From NCBI RefSeq assembly GCF_028858725.1, contig NC_084768.1:29914664-29978663 (forward strand): 64,000 nt of DNA, given 5' to 3'. A model generated the notes under the pieces. That model was not told the DNA's origin. It did not search any database and saw only the letters and a program-made list of their open reading frames with translations. Origin of the DNA: Colius striatus (Eukaryota > Chordata > Aves > Coliiformes > Coliidae). Of the stretch, positions 52,801 through 64,000 are shown piece by piece (position 1 is the first letter of the stretch; each line of letters begins with the position of its first letter). Position numbers and translations under genes: made by a program.

Positions 52801-53400
52801 ACAATTTTGCTGAAGTTCTAGCAAAAAAAGCATGAACTCTTACTGAGGATAATTTTGTAGGAAAAGTATATTTTTGTGAGCTAAAATGGTCTTTTTAAAC
52901 CAATGTTCAATTTGCTGTGTTGTGATAAATGCAAAAATTAACAACCTAAAGCAGTTACTTTTAGACTCTGGCAACCAGATACACTGACTGTTGGTGTCCT
53001 GTTACATGACAAAAGGCTAGCAGTAGGAATAATGGGTGGCTGTTTCACTGCAACCTGATGATACAGAGTTTGAAAAGGTCTGAACACTGCTCCATTTAGC
53101 AGTGAGGTCTCTATGAAATGTAGTGTCCTTTGCTTTCATTGTCATAGCCCAATCAGATCTCTGCTCCAGTTGCTTGTACACTTACGCAATGGCTGTTGTT
53201 GTTGTTGTAGTAGAATAATGCTTTGAGATTATGTGTATGCTGTAGCCTTACTGTACCAGCAATGAAATTCTTCAGGGAGAGAGTAACATCTAGTATTCTC
53301 TTTGGGAGAAGGACACTTAAAATCCTTGGGGATATTCTTACCATGCAGAGCTGGTTTGTGCTAGGAAGAGATGTAGAACAAGTGCTTTTCTTTTAGTTGC

Positions 53401-53423
53401 ATTGGTAATTAAGAATTACCAAT
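53401..53423. repeat. Perfect 10-bp inverted repeat
   Basis: ATTGGTAATT and AATTACCAAT separated by AAG form a perfect hairpin in intron 4. It includes a CCAAT word on each strand. No known function. Confidence 0.85.
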
Positions 53424-53924
53424 AACATAGTTTTGTGCATATTCCAAGAAGGCATTGTTGAAGGGCTCTGAAAAAATACCAGGCCATCAAGCTGGCTGTT
53501 TGCATGATCAGCCTGAATGACCAGAAGAATTGGATTACTTACGTGACACTGAGAGAGCACTGAACTCTGTGTGGTGCTTGCCTTAGGGACAATTCAGGGC
53601 TCTGCATGAAAATATTACCTGCTGGCCAGCTAAAATCTGAGATCAGCTGGAGTCTTAAAGGACTGTCTATAGGAGAGTCTTAGTTCAGCTCCTCACTTGG
53701 TGATTAATTAGCCTGTTGTGCTTCACAGAAATACATCAGAAATTGGAGTCAAAACCAGAATTCACATCAGTAATGAATCAGGTCTGAGCACTTGCCAGGT
53801 GTTGGTTTTAGATTGGGGGCCTGGTGGGCTTTGTGTATGTGCTAGAGTCAGATTTGATACTTGCCCTTGCAGATGCTAAATCCTATGTGTGTGCCAGTTT
53901 TCTCTGAGTCTGTGCTAGAATCCA

Positions 53925-54317
53925 GGTGGCCAGCAGGTCCAGGACAGTGATTTTCCCCCTGTGCTCAGTGCTGGTGAGGCTGTACCTTAGGTGCTGTGTT
54001 CAGTTTTGGACTCCTCACTACAAGACAGACAGTGAGGTGCTGGAGTGTATCTAGAGATGGGCAATGAAGCTGGTGAAGGATCTGGAGCACAAGTCTGATG
54101 AGGAGTGGCTGAGGGAACTGGGGATATTTAGTCTGCAGAAGAGGAGGCTGATCACTCTCTACAACTAACTGAAAGGAGATTCTAGTGAAGTTAGGATCTA
54201 TCTCTTCTCCCAAGCAATGAGTGAGAGAATAAGAGGAAATGGTCTCAAGTTGTGCCAGAGGAGTTTAGATATTAGGAAGAACTCTTTCTCTGAGAGTGTT
54301 GTTAGACGTTGGCACTG
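53925..54317 (+). mobile_element. CR1 LINE fragment, plus orientation
   Basis: Extended match to the avian CR1 3' region as I know it: GTGGCCAGCAGGTCCAGG, GTGCTCAGTGCTGGTGAGGC, TGTGTTCAGTTTTGGACTCC, GGGCAATGAAGCTGGTGAAG, CTCTACAACTAACTGAAAGG, TCTTCTCCCAAGCAATGAGT and AAGAGGAAATGGTCTCAAGT follow in the order of the consensus. The copy is truncated at both ends, carries many substitutions and has no intact reading frame. The two minus-strand open frames over it are shadows. It is an old, inactive retroposon copy in intron 4. Confidence 0.93.
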
Positions 54318-54544
54318 AGAAATACTGCTTGTACTGTTCCAGTGAGGCTGGGAATATCTATATGAAGCTAATGTAGAAGTATTATTCATCATTTTTTCCT
54401 TAAGCATACTAGCAACTTGTGATTATTTGAAAAGGAATCTCAAATTGAGCATGTTGGGCTTTTTCTTGAGGTCTCTATAAGGTCATCTGACTCCCTTAGG
54501 AGTTCAAATAAAAGCAACGAGAAAGAAAGATCAAAGTTGGAAAA

Positions 54545-54690
54545 GCTCAAAGCAGCATTGTTTCCAACATTCAGTCAGGTTGGCTGCAGCTCTGTCTAGC
54601 TGAGCCTAGTCCAGACTCCAAGGATGGAGATTGCATAGCCTCTGAGTGACCTGTTCCTGAGCCGCTCTGCTCTCCTGTCACACGAATTCC
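54545..54690 (-). mobile_element. Probable CR1 LINE fragment, minus orientation
   Basis: TCCAAGGATGGAGATTGCAT, AGCCTCTGAGTGACCTGTTC and the preceding GGTTGGCTGCAGCTCTGTCT resemble the complement-strand CR1 3' region (typically TCCAAGGATGGAGA, then CAACCTGTTC). It lies about 230 bp from the plus-oriented fragment, so the two are convergent. Divergence is high and boundaries are approximate. Confidence 0.6.
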
Positions 54691-55240
54691 TAGCATAAGG
54701 GACAAGTTGTTTTGGATCTCTGGCTTGCACCAGCTTGCAATTTCTAGTTGTTAGTGTAGTCACTTGATCAACTCCCTTCCTCTGCAGCTCCAGTGGCTGG
54801 GCTAAACATTTGATTTTTATTAGTGTGTTAAGTCTTGTTTAGCCTGAATTTTTGGTAGAGGGACTAGCAAGCATTTTATTTTGCAAAATTATATGCTCTA
54901 AGCACAAATTATGAGCAATTATGAGTAATTAAATTCAGCACAAAAAAATAATAGTTTAGTATTTTAAGATTTCACTGAAGAACAGGACACTGTATTTTTA
55001 AAGAGCCAATCAGATGACTCTGTAGAGTTCAAGAGCTTTCCTTGCCTAGTTGTAAAATACAAATGTATTTTACCTGTTTGGTCTAGAAATAGTCAATATG
55101 AGGAAGCATTTTGTTTCTGTACCTTATTCTGAAAACCTTTCTGCATACCATTGCACTCCTGCTGTTAGTCTAATGCAATAGATATGAAACAGCATCTCCA
55201 AGTAGTCATGAGAATATGAAATTACTCCAATGAATATATG

Positions 55241-55267
55241 AATACTCCAATGAAATATTGGAGTATT
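55241..55267. repeat. Perfect 11-bp inverted repeat with overlapping direct repeat
   Basis: AATACTCCAAT and ATTGGAGTATT flank a 5-nt loop (GAAAT). The left arm also lies in a direct repeat: TACTCCAATGAA occurs at 55223-55234 and again at 55243-55254. Confidence 0.85.
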
Positions 55268-57102
55268 TCCTAGACTTGAGCACCTTTTGTAGGGTTATGT
55301 CCTTTGGTATGAAAAGGTGGTTGATATCAGCTCTAAAGTCTGGCCCAGACTGGATTTGTCAATCATTCTTTGAAGAACATTGAGTGCAAGTAACTCTTGT
55401 ACTCACCCTTTGCCTTGATTATTGCTGAAGGACAAAAGGTGGATGTACAGCACTATGATCAGGCTTCATATTGAAAAGGAGAAAAGCAAATACTGAGCTA
55501 GGATGCTTTGTGTCTGTGTGCTGCATATACTTCCCAGCTTGTCCAGCCATCAACAGCTTCAGAAAGAGAGAGAGGGGTCAGGTTCTAGACTGCCAGTGAA
55601 ATGTGCTGCTGTGCGTGGGCTGGATGACTCCAGTTCCCGAATGTTGTGCAGCGTACTGAGGGAAGCAGTGGAGCCCTCACACCACTGTGATGCTCCTTCC
55701 CAGTAAGCTTTGACAGTTAAAACTGGTTGTGCTTCATCTGCCTGAACAATTTAGCCTTGTTAAATAGTAACTGGTGAAACTTTGCCTATCTGCTGAAAAA
55801 GGCCTTCAAAATGATCTGATGAGCTCAGAAGGAGGCAGGGCCTAACTGTAAGGAAGAAGCTATTTTTCTTTCTAGACTATCCCATTAGGTGAGCCATGAC
55901 CCACAGACTTTACTCCTAGAGTCTGGCTTATGTGTGCATAATCTGAGGAGATCAACTACATCCCTATTGTGTGGTTGTGTGGTTCACATTTACCTTGTTA
56001 CCCAGGTTCCAAAATGCAAAGAAGCCCAACAAAATACAAACAAGTTGGAAGTTTCAGAAATAACAGGAGTTGCAGTTACATTTTAACTTTAACGTGATAA
56101 TGGTGGCACATAATTCATTCAGGTGAATAACACAGGAAAATGCAGAGCCTTTTGAGAGGCACAGAGGAGCAGAGTTGGTGCAGCCTGCTGCAGTGTTACA
56201 TGCTGGGACCAGGCTTGGGAGCAAATGATCCTATCTGCTTCACTTGTTTTTTCTTGAGAGAAGTCACTGCATTGCTGCCAGGTTTTCCTTCCAGAGTGTG
56301 CTAGTCTTTTTGCTTTGTCCCTGGTGAGGGGACTGGGGCTGGTAGTGAAACAAGAAGCTTTACAAGCATGATGTAGCTACTGTAGTGGTATAAAAGGTCT
56401 ATACCTAAAGCATAAGCCCAGTGCTGCTATAATGATTATTTAAGCAGTGGAGCTGCCGTGTCTTAACCCTGGGTTATCTTCCTTAGCATCACTTGAGTGC
56501 TGCTTTGTTTCACTCCCTTGTAGCATTTATCTTATACTTAATGTAGGTTCCTTTTCATGAGGGTACAATTTGATGGGCTTGATGTAGTACTGAGCACAGC
56601 AGGAATCAGATTGCTGATTAGGACTTGTAGATGCAGCAGTGAAATATTGTAACTTACAGCATCATGTTGTAATATTTTTCTTTGATGCTGCTTCAGTTAA
56701 GGGAATTGATATCTGGGAACTTGATCAGTCTCTGTGACTTACACCTGCCTACTTGGCCCTCTCTTTGTGAACTTATACTGTACAGGAGCCAGCTCTTCAT
56801 CCTTGTTGTCCTTATGTTGCTCACACTGAAATGAGAGAGTGGTAATATTGTAGATGTTTTTGAAGGGTCTATGTAAATACCAGTTTTTAAATACCCTAGA
56901 GTTAAAGCAGTGGTGACTGTTGCATGTATCTTTAACATAAAAGTATTGGTACAGGTGGTGAAGGGAGACATTTTCAGCCTCTCCTGATCTACAAACTTTT
57001 CCCTTGCCTACCCCTTAAGGAAAATAAAGTTTTTGATGTGTAACTGAGCTAACAAGATATGAAGCTAAACAATTAATTGCAAATGTTGCTTTGTCTTTCC
57101 AG

Positions 57103-57249
57103 TACATCAACTGTGGTAACCTGGAACAGCTATTAGACAGTAATCAGCATCTACCCTGGACAGTAAGGGTGAAACTGGCTTATGACATTGCTATGGGAAT
57201 CAGTTATCTCCACTATAAAGGAATTTTCCACCGAGACCTTACATCCAAG
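57103..57249 (+). CDS. TESK2: TESK2 coding exon 4 (hinge to catalytic loop)
   Basis: Encodes residues 132-180 in phase 0 at both ends, from TTCCAG|TAC to AAG|GTACTG. YINCGNLEQLL is the hinge and helix D, PWTVRVKLAYDIAMGISYLH is helix E, and FHRDLTSK is the catalytic loop, with Asp176 the catalytic base. HRDLTSK (then N in the next exon) is typical of TESK kinases, whereas LIMKs have HRDLNSHN. The boundary falls just before the catalytic-loop Asn, so nothing downstream (DFG motif, activation loop, C-tail) is in this window. Confidence 0.95.
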
Positions 57250-59726
57250 GTACTGTTTATAAAATAAAGGGAACTTACTAATGAAGGTACTATAACTGGT
57301 TGTTTGGTTCTTTCTCCTCCTTCCAACAGAGAACTGCTGTTGTATAAGATGTGATCTAAGACATTTTGAGAAACAAATTGAAATACAGCTTATGGAATTA
57401 AAATTTCCTCAGAACATGTTGATAGTTTGTGTGGGACCTGGAGAAATAACAAACCTGAAGGAAGGTCATTCCTTAAATGAGTTGAGATTAGGATTTCCCA
57501 GAAAGCAGCTGTGGAGTTGTTTAGTTCTGAGTTGTGATTCAGTAAAGTATTTAAATCCCTGGATAATTAAGCTTAACAATCTAACATTTGGAATAGGTCA
57601 ATCACATAAAAACCCCAAACTGAGGAGATCATTACAAATGCACTTTAAAATCTCCTTGTTGTCTTTGTTTCCCTATGTATTTCACAAATCTTCAGCGGGA
57701 AGACTGACCTTTTGTTACTAACTCAGCATTGTTGTGCACAATCCTGGTTTCTGTTTCTTTCATTTCTAAAGATCAACAGGATCAAAACAGTTGACTGAAA
57801 TTTTTCAAACTTAGAAATTTCTTCCAGAATGGTACCACAATGGCAGAGTTTTCAATGGAATAGGTTTAAAAAAAACAAATTAACTGCTTTGGTGTCAACT
57901 TTTACGAATTTAGTTGGTGAAGTAGACCACTAATTGAAGCTCAGCTAGAAATATTGACATAGGAACACTAAACTCTGTGAACAAATTGCCCCAGTATTCA
58001 CACTGGGTCTTGCCATCCAGTGCACTCTGTGCTGAGGGCTTTACTGTACTCTCTGTCCTCTTGTCTGAAGCTAAAGAGCTAGTTTAAACTCACTGGGGAC
58101 TTGAAACAAGAAAGTACTCCAAAACTGTTCTTGGGAAGTCTTCATAATGTCACTTCGATGAGAAGCACCCAGAAGGACGTTACCTTAGCTTGAAAGGAAT
58201 TATTTTTTTAAGATGAGAAACAGCTTTTAAAATGAAAACCACAGCACAGTGTGTTCACAGAAGAGAGTGATTATTGATCCTCCCTACAATTCTGGTTGTT
58301 TTAAATCTACCTCTGTGTAGTGTTAGAGGTGAAGAATGTCCATTTAGCCAAGGGGAAAAAAATTAGTTCAACTTGTAGGTGAAAGAAGTATTTCAGTGAA
58401 GTCATAAAATACTTCCTTGAGTGCTCTCTTGAGTGAAAGGTGCTGAATTCTGCAAGGAAGAATATAAAACTTAGGAAAAATGCTCAGCCTTGGAGTCAAG
58501 TCACTTTGACATGATACTTTCAGAAAGCTCCATTTCATCCCCCTTGGAGTGTGCAGGTAAGAGATGCATAAAAATAACTGAAATGGTAACACAATGTTCC
58601 CTTTTTTCTCCATTTCAGAATGTTTTTTAGTACATTTAAGAGTGGGAAAGTAGAGCTACTGCAAGGAATGAAAGTTGTTAAGAACTCTGTGCCTGCAACA
58701 CTTATCAACAGAATGACTAGTCATATAAAAATCCATTTCCTGAGACCTCTGTGGTAACCTTTGTTCTAAACTTTGCATAATTGTGTGTCCTTCTCTGGAG
58801 CTGCTCTACCAATGTTTCAATGTTACCTGCTATCCAATGGCAATTGTTTAGAAAACACCCCTGCTGGGAGAAGTGCCTGATTTCATTGCAACTGCAAACT
58901 CAGCAGTGGCCACAGGAAGGGTTCTTTAAAAACAACCAAGCAAAGGCTAAGAATTTACTACCAGTTACATTGTATTTGGATGATTCTTAGCACTAAAGGT
59001 GTGGTACATGTGTGGGTCAGGTTGGAAGCTGTCAGGATGAAAGTTGAAGTCATCAGCTATATTCTGTATTCTCCAGTTTCTTGGGTTTTGGGGTTGAGGG
59101 TGTTTGTGGTGTTTTAGTGTTTTAAAAAGTTACTTTTTCTCATGTTTTTGAGGTGATGAATGCACTTGTTTGTCCTCCTTGGGAAGGGAAGTAGATGAAA
59201 CACCTGGCTTTAAATGCTTGGGTGCTTGTGAATTTTATCAGTGCATTGTTGTAGTGATGAAATATATTTTAGAATTAAATCTGGTGGGCAAAGGACTCTC
59301 CTGTTGGGCAAATCTTTTCTCTTGTGGCTGGCTGAATTTTAAAGGAGTTGCAAAGCAAAAAAACCCAACCAAACAAACCCATAGAAAAACCTGTCTCTAA
59401 AATTTTCAACTTTGTGGCTTTTGTCTACTGCTTGAGGAGGGGTTTGTACTGATGATGGGATGAGTTATCTTCATTCTTGGTCAATAGCCAACATGTGAGC
59501 AAGCTGAAGGAAGATGTGGTGAGCTCTTTCCTTGGGAGAGAACTTGTGATATGGATTGAAGAAAGGCAAATGCAATACTGTTTTATATTGTCCTTCCTTC
59601 TTTGTTAAACTTCAGGATTTGATGTGAATGTTTTAATAATGAAATGAAGGCAAAGCCAAGGATTTAGACATCTGCAGAAGTCAGAACAGATACTGAGTTT
59701 GCAGCAGGGGAGAGTGAGGTATTTTT

Positions 59727-59754
59727 GAAGAGATGTGTGTGAAGAGATGTGTGT
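59727..59754 (+). repeat. 14-bp perfect tandem duplication
   Basis: GAAGAGATGTGTGT occurs twice in immediate succession (59727-59740 and 59741-59754). A simple small duplication in intron 5. Confidence 0.9.
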
Positions 59755-60256
59755 TAACAGGATGAAGCTGAGACTTTCAGTGCGTGAATGTCTCCATGCT
59801 TTACCTATTACACTTAACAGAGTAGCCCACTGCAAATTATCCCTCTAATATGAATTTTACTATAAAAATTACTTGGGATTAATTTAGACCAGTACTTTTG
59901 CCTTTCTTCTTCTGTTCCTAGCAAACTTCTAATTCCTGCTGCACCCTGGAGCAGATGGCATAAATACATAAAGTTTATTCTCTCAGCCATGACAGCAGAG
60001 CTGTCTTGCTCTGACAGTGCATACATCTCTATGTACTGAGTGCATAAAAAGTTGAAGAAGGAAAAGTTCCTGTCCCCTGCCAATCTAAGACTGAAAAATA
60101 AGTGTTTTTGACAATTAGTTTACAGCAGGATGATCTCTCTTCCTAATTGCACCGTGTGGAGAGTAGCAGAAAAGCACTGAAAGTACAGAAAGCCAGAGGG
60201 AAGAACGGTAGAGAAGAGTAGATGTAGGTCATTATAGTCGATGTGACAGCCCACAG

Positions 60257-60278
60257 GGGATGTCAACCCTGACATCCC
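60257..60278. repeat. Perfect 9-bp inverted repeat
   Basis: GGGATGTCA and TGACATCCC are separated by a 4-nt loop (ACCC). A GC-richer hairpin than others in the window, but with no T-run or other sign of function. Confidence 0.85.
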
Positions 60279-60708
60279 ACTGCTGCCTTTCCCACTGCCC
60301 TCCTGTCAGAGAGAGGCAGTGCTAGTTAGAAGAATGTGTGCTGCCCAGACAACCGGTGCTTACCCATGCCATGAGCAGCTCAGTCCTTGGGCTCTGGGCT
60401 TGAGCTGCTGCTGTAGCTGATCAGGCTGATCTGCCCTGATGACAGCAACAACCTAACTTGGTTCTGTCAGAAGGTAGCAGTGGTCAAATTGGCTGTTTCC
60501 AGATGCAGATAGTAGAAGTGTGGGCAGGGTGCCTTGTACATTTTGTAAGCCAGTAAACATGGTGTCCTCACTTTTGACTTGTCATGGAGAGGTTTACACA
60601 GAGATGAAGCTGTAGATGCATTATGACAACCAGCCTCGTTGGCTCTTTCCCTGTGCCCTGTCCGAATTGCTGCAAGCCTTGTGAATAGTTTTTCATTTGG
60701 GGCTCATT

Positions 60709-60800
60709 GTAATGTGCACAAGGAGGATTTGCATCCTGGAATCTTGAGGCTTTTGTAATGTGCACAAGGAGGATTTGCATCCTGGAATCTCGAGGCTTTT
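60709..60800 (+). repeat. 46-bp tandem duplication containing an octamer motif
   Basis: Two adjacent 46-bp units (60709-60754 and 60755-60800) differ at one base (T at 60745, C at 60791). Each contains ATTTGCAT, the POU/Oct octamer, at 60727-60734 and 60773-60780, flanked by an AGGAT/ATCCT mini-palindrome. The near identity implies a recent duplication. Confidence 0.95.
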
Positions 60801-62939
60801 GTTCATCTTTCAGTGATTCTCAAGGAGATCTGGTTATGAATTTTAACTCTGAAAATCCTAGCCCTAGAAGATGAAGTTATTAAAAGAGAGATCATAGTGT
60901 GAAAGATTGGAAGTGTTTCAGTAGCAACTGGTGGATTGTGATAAAGTTTTTTCTCAATCTGACTTGTTTTTTCAATATTCTGTCTTGTTACCTACAATTA
61001 AAATCACAGTGTTTGGGAAGGCACAGGGAAGAAGCGTTCAACCTGCAAAAAGGATATAGCAAAATCCTTTTGTACCTCACCCCTCAAAACAAATATCTTA
61101 CTTCTAGACAGAGAGTTCCTTCAACATCTTGTTTACACTATATTTGCATTACATTCAAACCCTGATCTGGAAGCACTGTTGATTTCCACAGAAGTTTGTA
61201 TCAGTGACTGCCCTAATCAGTTAATTTATTCTTGCAGTATCTGAGATGAGGGAGATGAATAAACTCAGCCTTACCAGAAGAGATTAAAAGCAAGAATACT
61301 GGATATGGGTTTTAAGGATTTGTTGAAGTGTTTGTCATTTTACACATATTTAAGTTTAAGGCAATATGCTTACTGACCTCAGAGGCAGCTGGAAGTGTTA
61401 CAACACATTAATAGTCAGGTTTGCCCCAGGAAGCATAGAAAGCACAAAATTAGCAACAATCTCTGAAATATCTTGTTAAACTACCTTTCTTGTCAAATCC
61501 TCCTGTGGGGCTGAGGAAGGTGAGAATCCAGATCCTGGGGTAACAATGCAATAGTGGTAATCATGAGGCAGGTGACCTTCATTTCCAGCCCAGGCTTTCT
61601 TTTTCATCTCTTCCCAGCCTTTCTTTCACTTCACTGCTTCTGTGGCAAGAGTGGCCACAATCCTGAAAATAGTGATCCAAGTGCTTTATGTACTGCCCCA
61701 ATTCACTGTCAGTGTGAATCCATTGTGTGCACTAAAAGGCATGTCTGCCTGCTGGAAAAGCGTACAATCATGTAATTAAAGACTTTACCTTAATGTGTGT
61801 GCACAGGGAGAAGAGAGATTGTCATAGTGAGTTTTACATCCCATCTTTTGGGCAATATTAAATTGTGTGTTGTGTGTAGCTTGGTTTGAAAAACAAAACT
61901 GTGAAAACCCAATGGCATTGTGCTCTTCATTTGAAGGTTAGAAGCTTGAAATTCAAGAGGCATCTGCTGTTTTGGTTAATACAATAATTAATACATGAAC
62001 TAGTATTTTTAATTACTATTTATTACTACTGTTCATTGTGGAGCAGAAAGAGAGAGAGGAACAGTAGAGGCTCCTTGACTGTGAGAAGTGAACACCTATG
62101 AGTTTGCCTATTTTTCGCAAGACTGATCATACCTACTTGATGACTCTCTGGTCCTTTCTGCTAGTGCACAGTGCCAGCCTCTGGCCAGACTCTTCATCCT
62201 TGTTCAAAGGCTTTTCCTTTTTCCTGCCTCACAACCTTCTTGTTCAGTCTCCTTGTTTGACTGTTGGCCATTACCCTCTTCCCATTGCTCCTGCTTCATG
62301 CTTTATCCAAGCTGTCTTCCTGTGTCTTTAGAATTTTTAAACATTTCTATCTCTCCCCCTGTTCTGCTGCTCCAGGTTAGCTCTGTTTCCCCTCTCCTGT
62401 ATTTCTTTTGCTTGCGGTTCTTACACCCTTGTAATAGTCTTTGGGTTTTTATCCTGTCCCAAGAGATCTGGGTCTTGGTCCCTGCCAGCTGCTGGCTTGG
62501 ACTCCTGCTCTGTCTTGTCACCTTACTCCTTCAAATTCCTCACACAGTATATGTATTGTCTCAGTCTATTTTTTGCAGGGATGTCAAAAGATGCATCTTA
62601 CACAAAGGTCTCATCACATTTTGAGTTGAGAACATGATAAATCTGGTATGATACCATAGGCAAATTTTTTGAGGATTTGTACTTTTACTTCAAAATTTGC
62701 TTGCAACATATAATCTGTTTGTTCCCCCAAGCAGCTGAGCTGTCTTAGCTGAACAACCCCCCTTCCCAAAAGCCCAATACCAAAGCACTTGATTAAAAGT
62801 AGACAAACTCCCAAACAAACACCTTTTAGCTTTACAGAATTACCTGCAATTGAAAACTAGGTGTTGTAATCCATGGTAGGTTGAGAGCAGTTTTAGGGAA
62901 CATTGTGAGCTCCATGTGTGAACAAATTCTTATCTCTAA

Positions 62940-62941
62940 GC

Positions 62942-62972
<31 letters not shown>

Positions 62973-62999
62973 CACACACATACACACGTGTGTGTGTAT
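62940..62999 (+). repeat. Compound (TA)n(CA)n(GT)n microsatellite
   Basis: Sixty bases alternate strictly purine-pyrimidine: TA repeats with one G, then CA repeats, then GT repeats around a CACACGTGTG centre. The composition favours cruciform or Z-DNA formation, and the length is likely to vary between individuals. Confidence 0.95.
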
Positions 63000-64000
63000 T
63001 CCTGCCACCATCTGCTTTCACTTGACAGTAGATGTATAATGGCTCACCCTCCTTTCATCGAGAGAGTAGTCTCAGTTACTACAGGACAGAATCATGTATG
63101 TAAGCAATTACTGTGGATTATCTGATGTAACATAAATTCATTGCCTTTGGGCTTGAAAGTAACGTATCCTGACTTCCTACCTTGTATGCTATTTGCTTGT
63201 TTGACACAAAATAAACCCCAAGCAATGAACAGAACCTTTGTCCAATGACTCATGCTCGCTGCTGCAGTTGTAAGGTCCCCTTTGTGCTGGAGTAAGCTTT
63301 TGCCTCGATATTTTGCATTGCAGGGGAGGACTTGTACTTAAAAAATCAGCTGTTATTTCTAACCATAGTCTATTTCTAAATACTAAACTTTTACTGGTAC
63401 TTTGAGACCCAAATGGAGCCTGCCCCTTAAACACAAGAGCTTTAGTCTCAAAAGTGTATCTAGTATTCTAAACTTCCTGTTGTGCATTTAATTGCTGATG
63501 GTGTTTCTCTTAGGGGATAGCACTTTAAAAACAGCTGATACATCTCAACTGGCCTTTTCAGTATTTCAATTCAGTAACAACCATCAGAAGGTTGCAAATG
63601 ACACTGCAGTAGCATTCCTGTATTTTCTGGAGTGCAATAAAATCTGAGGAGTTCAGCTTGTATGTCACAGCATAACATAAAACAATGGGGTTTCTTCACC
63701 TGAGCAACTCATTTATAACTCTGAAACTTTTGAGACTGTTTTCGTTTTTGTTTATGTAAAAGGGAGAGTTGAATATTGCATTCTTCTTAGTAGGATTATG
63801 CTGTGCAAAGCAGATGTTAAGCTCCTGTAACACACAAAGGAGGCTTTATGTTCTTTCACATCTGTCTCTGCATAAACAGCTCCGTTAACTCTTTAAAGCT
63901 CATGTACAGAGCTTCTTGCTTCTATTAAGTGACTGGCTCAGGAAAGACTGATGTGGGTCCCCATTTTGGGGAAAAGAAACCCTGGAGAACCCAACAGTTG

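Larger units (their letters stand above)
37938..57102 (+). other. TESK2: TESK2 intron 4 (about 19.2 kb)
   Basis: GTAAGA to TTTCCAG. It contains the three CR1 fragments (40866-40900, 53925-54317, 54545-54690), an exon-like open frame at 43611-43855, and hairpins at 53401-53423 and 55241-55267. The remainder is AT-rich unique sequence with no gene I can support. Confidence 0.85.
1900..64000 (+). other. TESK2: TESK2 gene, 5' portion (exons 1-5 of the gene)
   Basis: Gene span from the CpG-island first exon to beyond the right edge. The four coding exons join in phase (0, 2, 0, 0) with GT-AG introns of about 7.9, 20.2, 7.3 and 19.2 kb, and a fifth intron runs off the window. The joined 180 residues match the amino-terminal third of TESK2 (human protein about 570 residues) almost residue for residue, including the TESK-type HRDLTSK catalytic loop. 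TESK2 is a LIMK/TESK-family kinase that phosphorylates cofilin at Ser3 and promotes actin stress-fibre and focal-adhesion formation. The 5' limit is approximate because the start site cannot be read from sequence. Confidence 0.9.
57250..64000 (+). other. TESK2: TESK2 intron 5 (5' part, runs off the window)
   Basis: Begins GTACTG. I searched by eye for the next exon (expected to begin with the Asn-Cys-Leu-Ile segment and lead to the DFG motif) and did not find it, so the intron is at least 6.7 kb. It holds a 46-bp tandem duplication (60709-60800), a 14-bp tandem duplication (59727-59754), a hairpin (60257-60278) and a 60-bp alternating purine-pyrimidine tract (62940-62999). Confidence 0.8.

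Noticed and set aside
53965..54407. Two minus-strand open frames of 82 and 69 codons
   Set aside because: They lie antisense to the CR1 fragment or across its end, and are shadows of the repeat.
60568..60780. Minus-strand open frame with an internally repeated peptide
   Set aside because: The peptide repeat is just the 46-bp DNA duplication read in one frame.
57250..64000. Search for the next TESK2 exon (Asn-Cys-Leu-Ile to DFG)
   Set aside because: No segment with the expected coding sequence and splice sites was seen; it most likely lies beyond the window.
1..64000. CRISPR arrays, tRNA or rRNA genes, endogenous retrovirus or LTR structures
   Set aside because: No regularly spaced repeats, tRNA-like B-box context, polyprotein frames or paired LTRs were noticed. 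The reading was by eye, so very degraded copies could be missed.

Overview
The window looks like vertebrate nuclear DNA, most likely from a bird. It has one GC-rich CpG-island promoter followed by about 60 kb of AT-rich intron with very low coding density. It also has a few degraded CR1 LINE fragments whose wording matches the avian CR1 3' region. Nothing resembles bacterial operons, CRISPR arrays, integrases or a viral genome.

The only firmly identified gene is TESK2 (testis-associated actin-remodelling kinase 2, LIMK/TESK family) on the + strand, and only its 5' part is present. A CpG island (about 1050-2450) carries a cluster of NF-Y (CCAAT) sites and probably the non-coding first exon, ending at 2135. 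Coding exons lie at 10004-10307 (ATG at 10086), 30482-30603, 37889-37937 and 57103-57249. They join in perfect phase into 180 residues, from the N-terminus through the glycine-rich loop, catalytic lysine, hinge and HRD catalytic loop. The reading stops at the exon boundary just before the catalytic-loop Asn. The DFG segment, the rest of the kinase domain and the C-terminal tail lie beyond 64000.

Layout: 1-1500 holds a possible divergent minus-strand gene of unknown identity (exon-like ORFs at 374-455 and 1299-1463). 1500-2135 is a putative bidirectional promoter plus TESK2 exon 1. 2136-10003 is intron 1, 10308-30481 intron 2, 30604-37888 intron 3, 37938-57102 intron 4, and 57250-64000 the start of intron 5. 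The introns contain short simple repeats, small hairpins, three CR1 fragments and a 46-bp tandem duplication that doubles an octamer motif.

I found no convincing new biological system. The items most worth following up are: the possible divergent gene sharing the NF-Y promoter; overlapping upstream ORFs, one created only by splicing; a 3' splice site in a 20-kb intron that recreates a consensus 5' splice site; and an exon-like ORF of unknown origin in intron 4.
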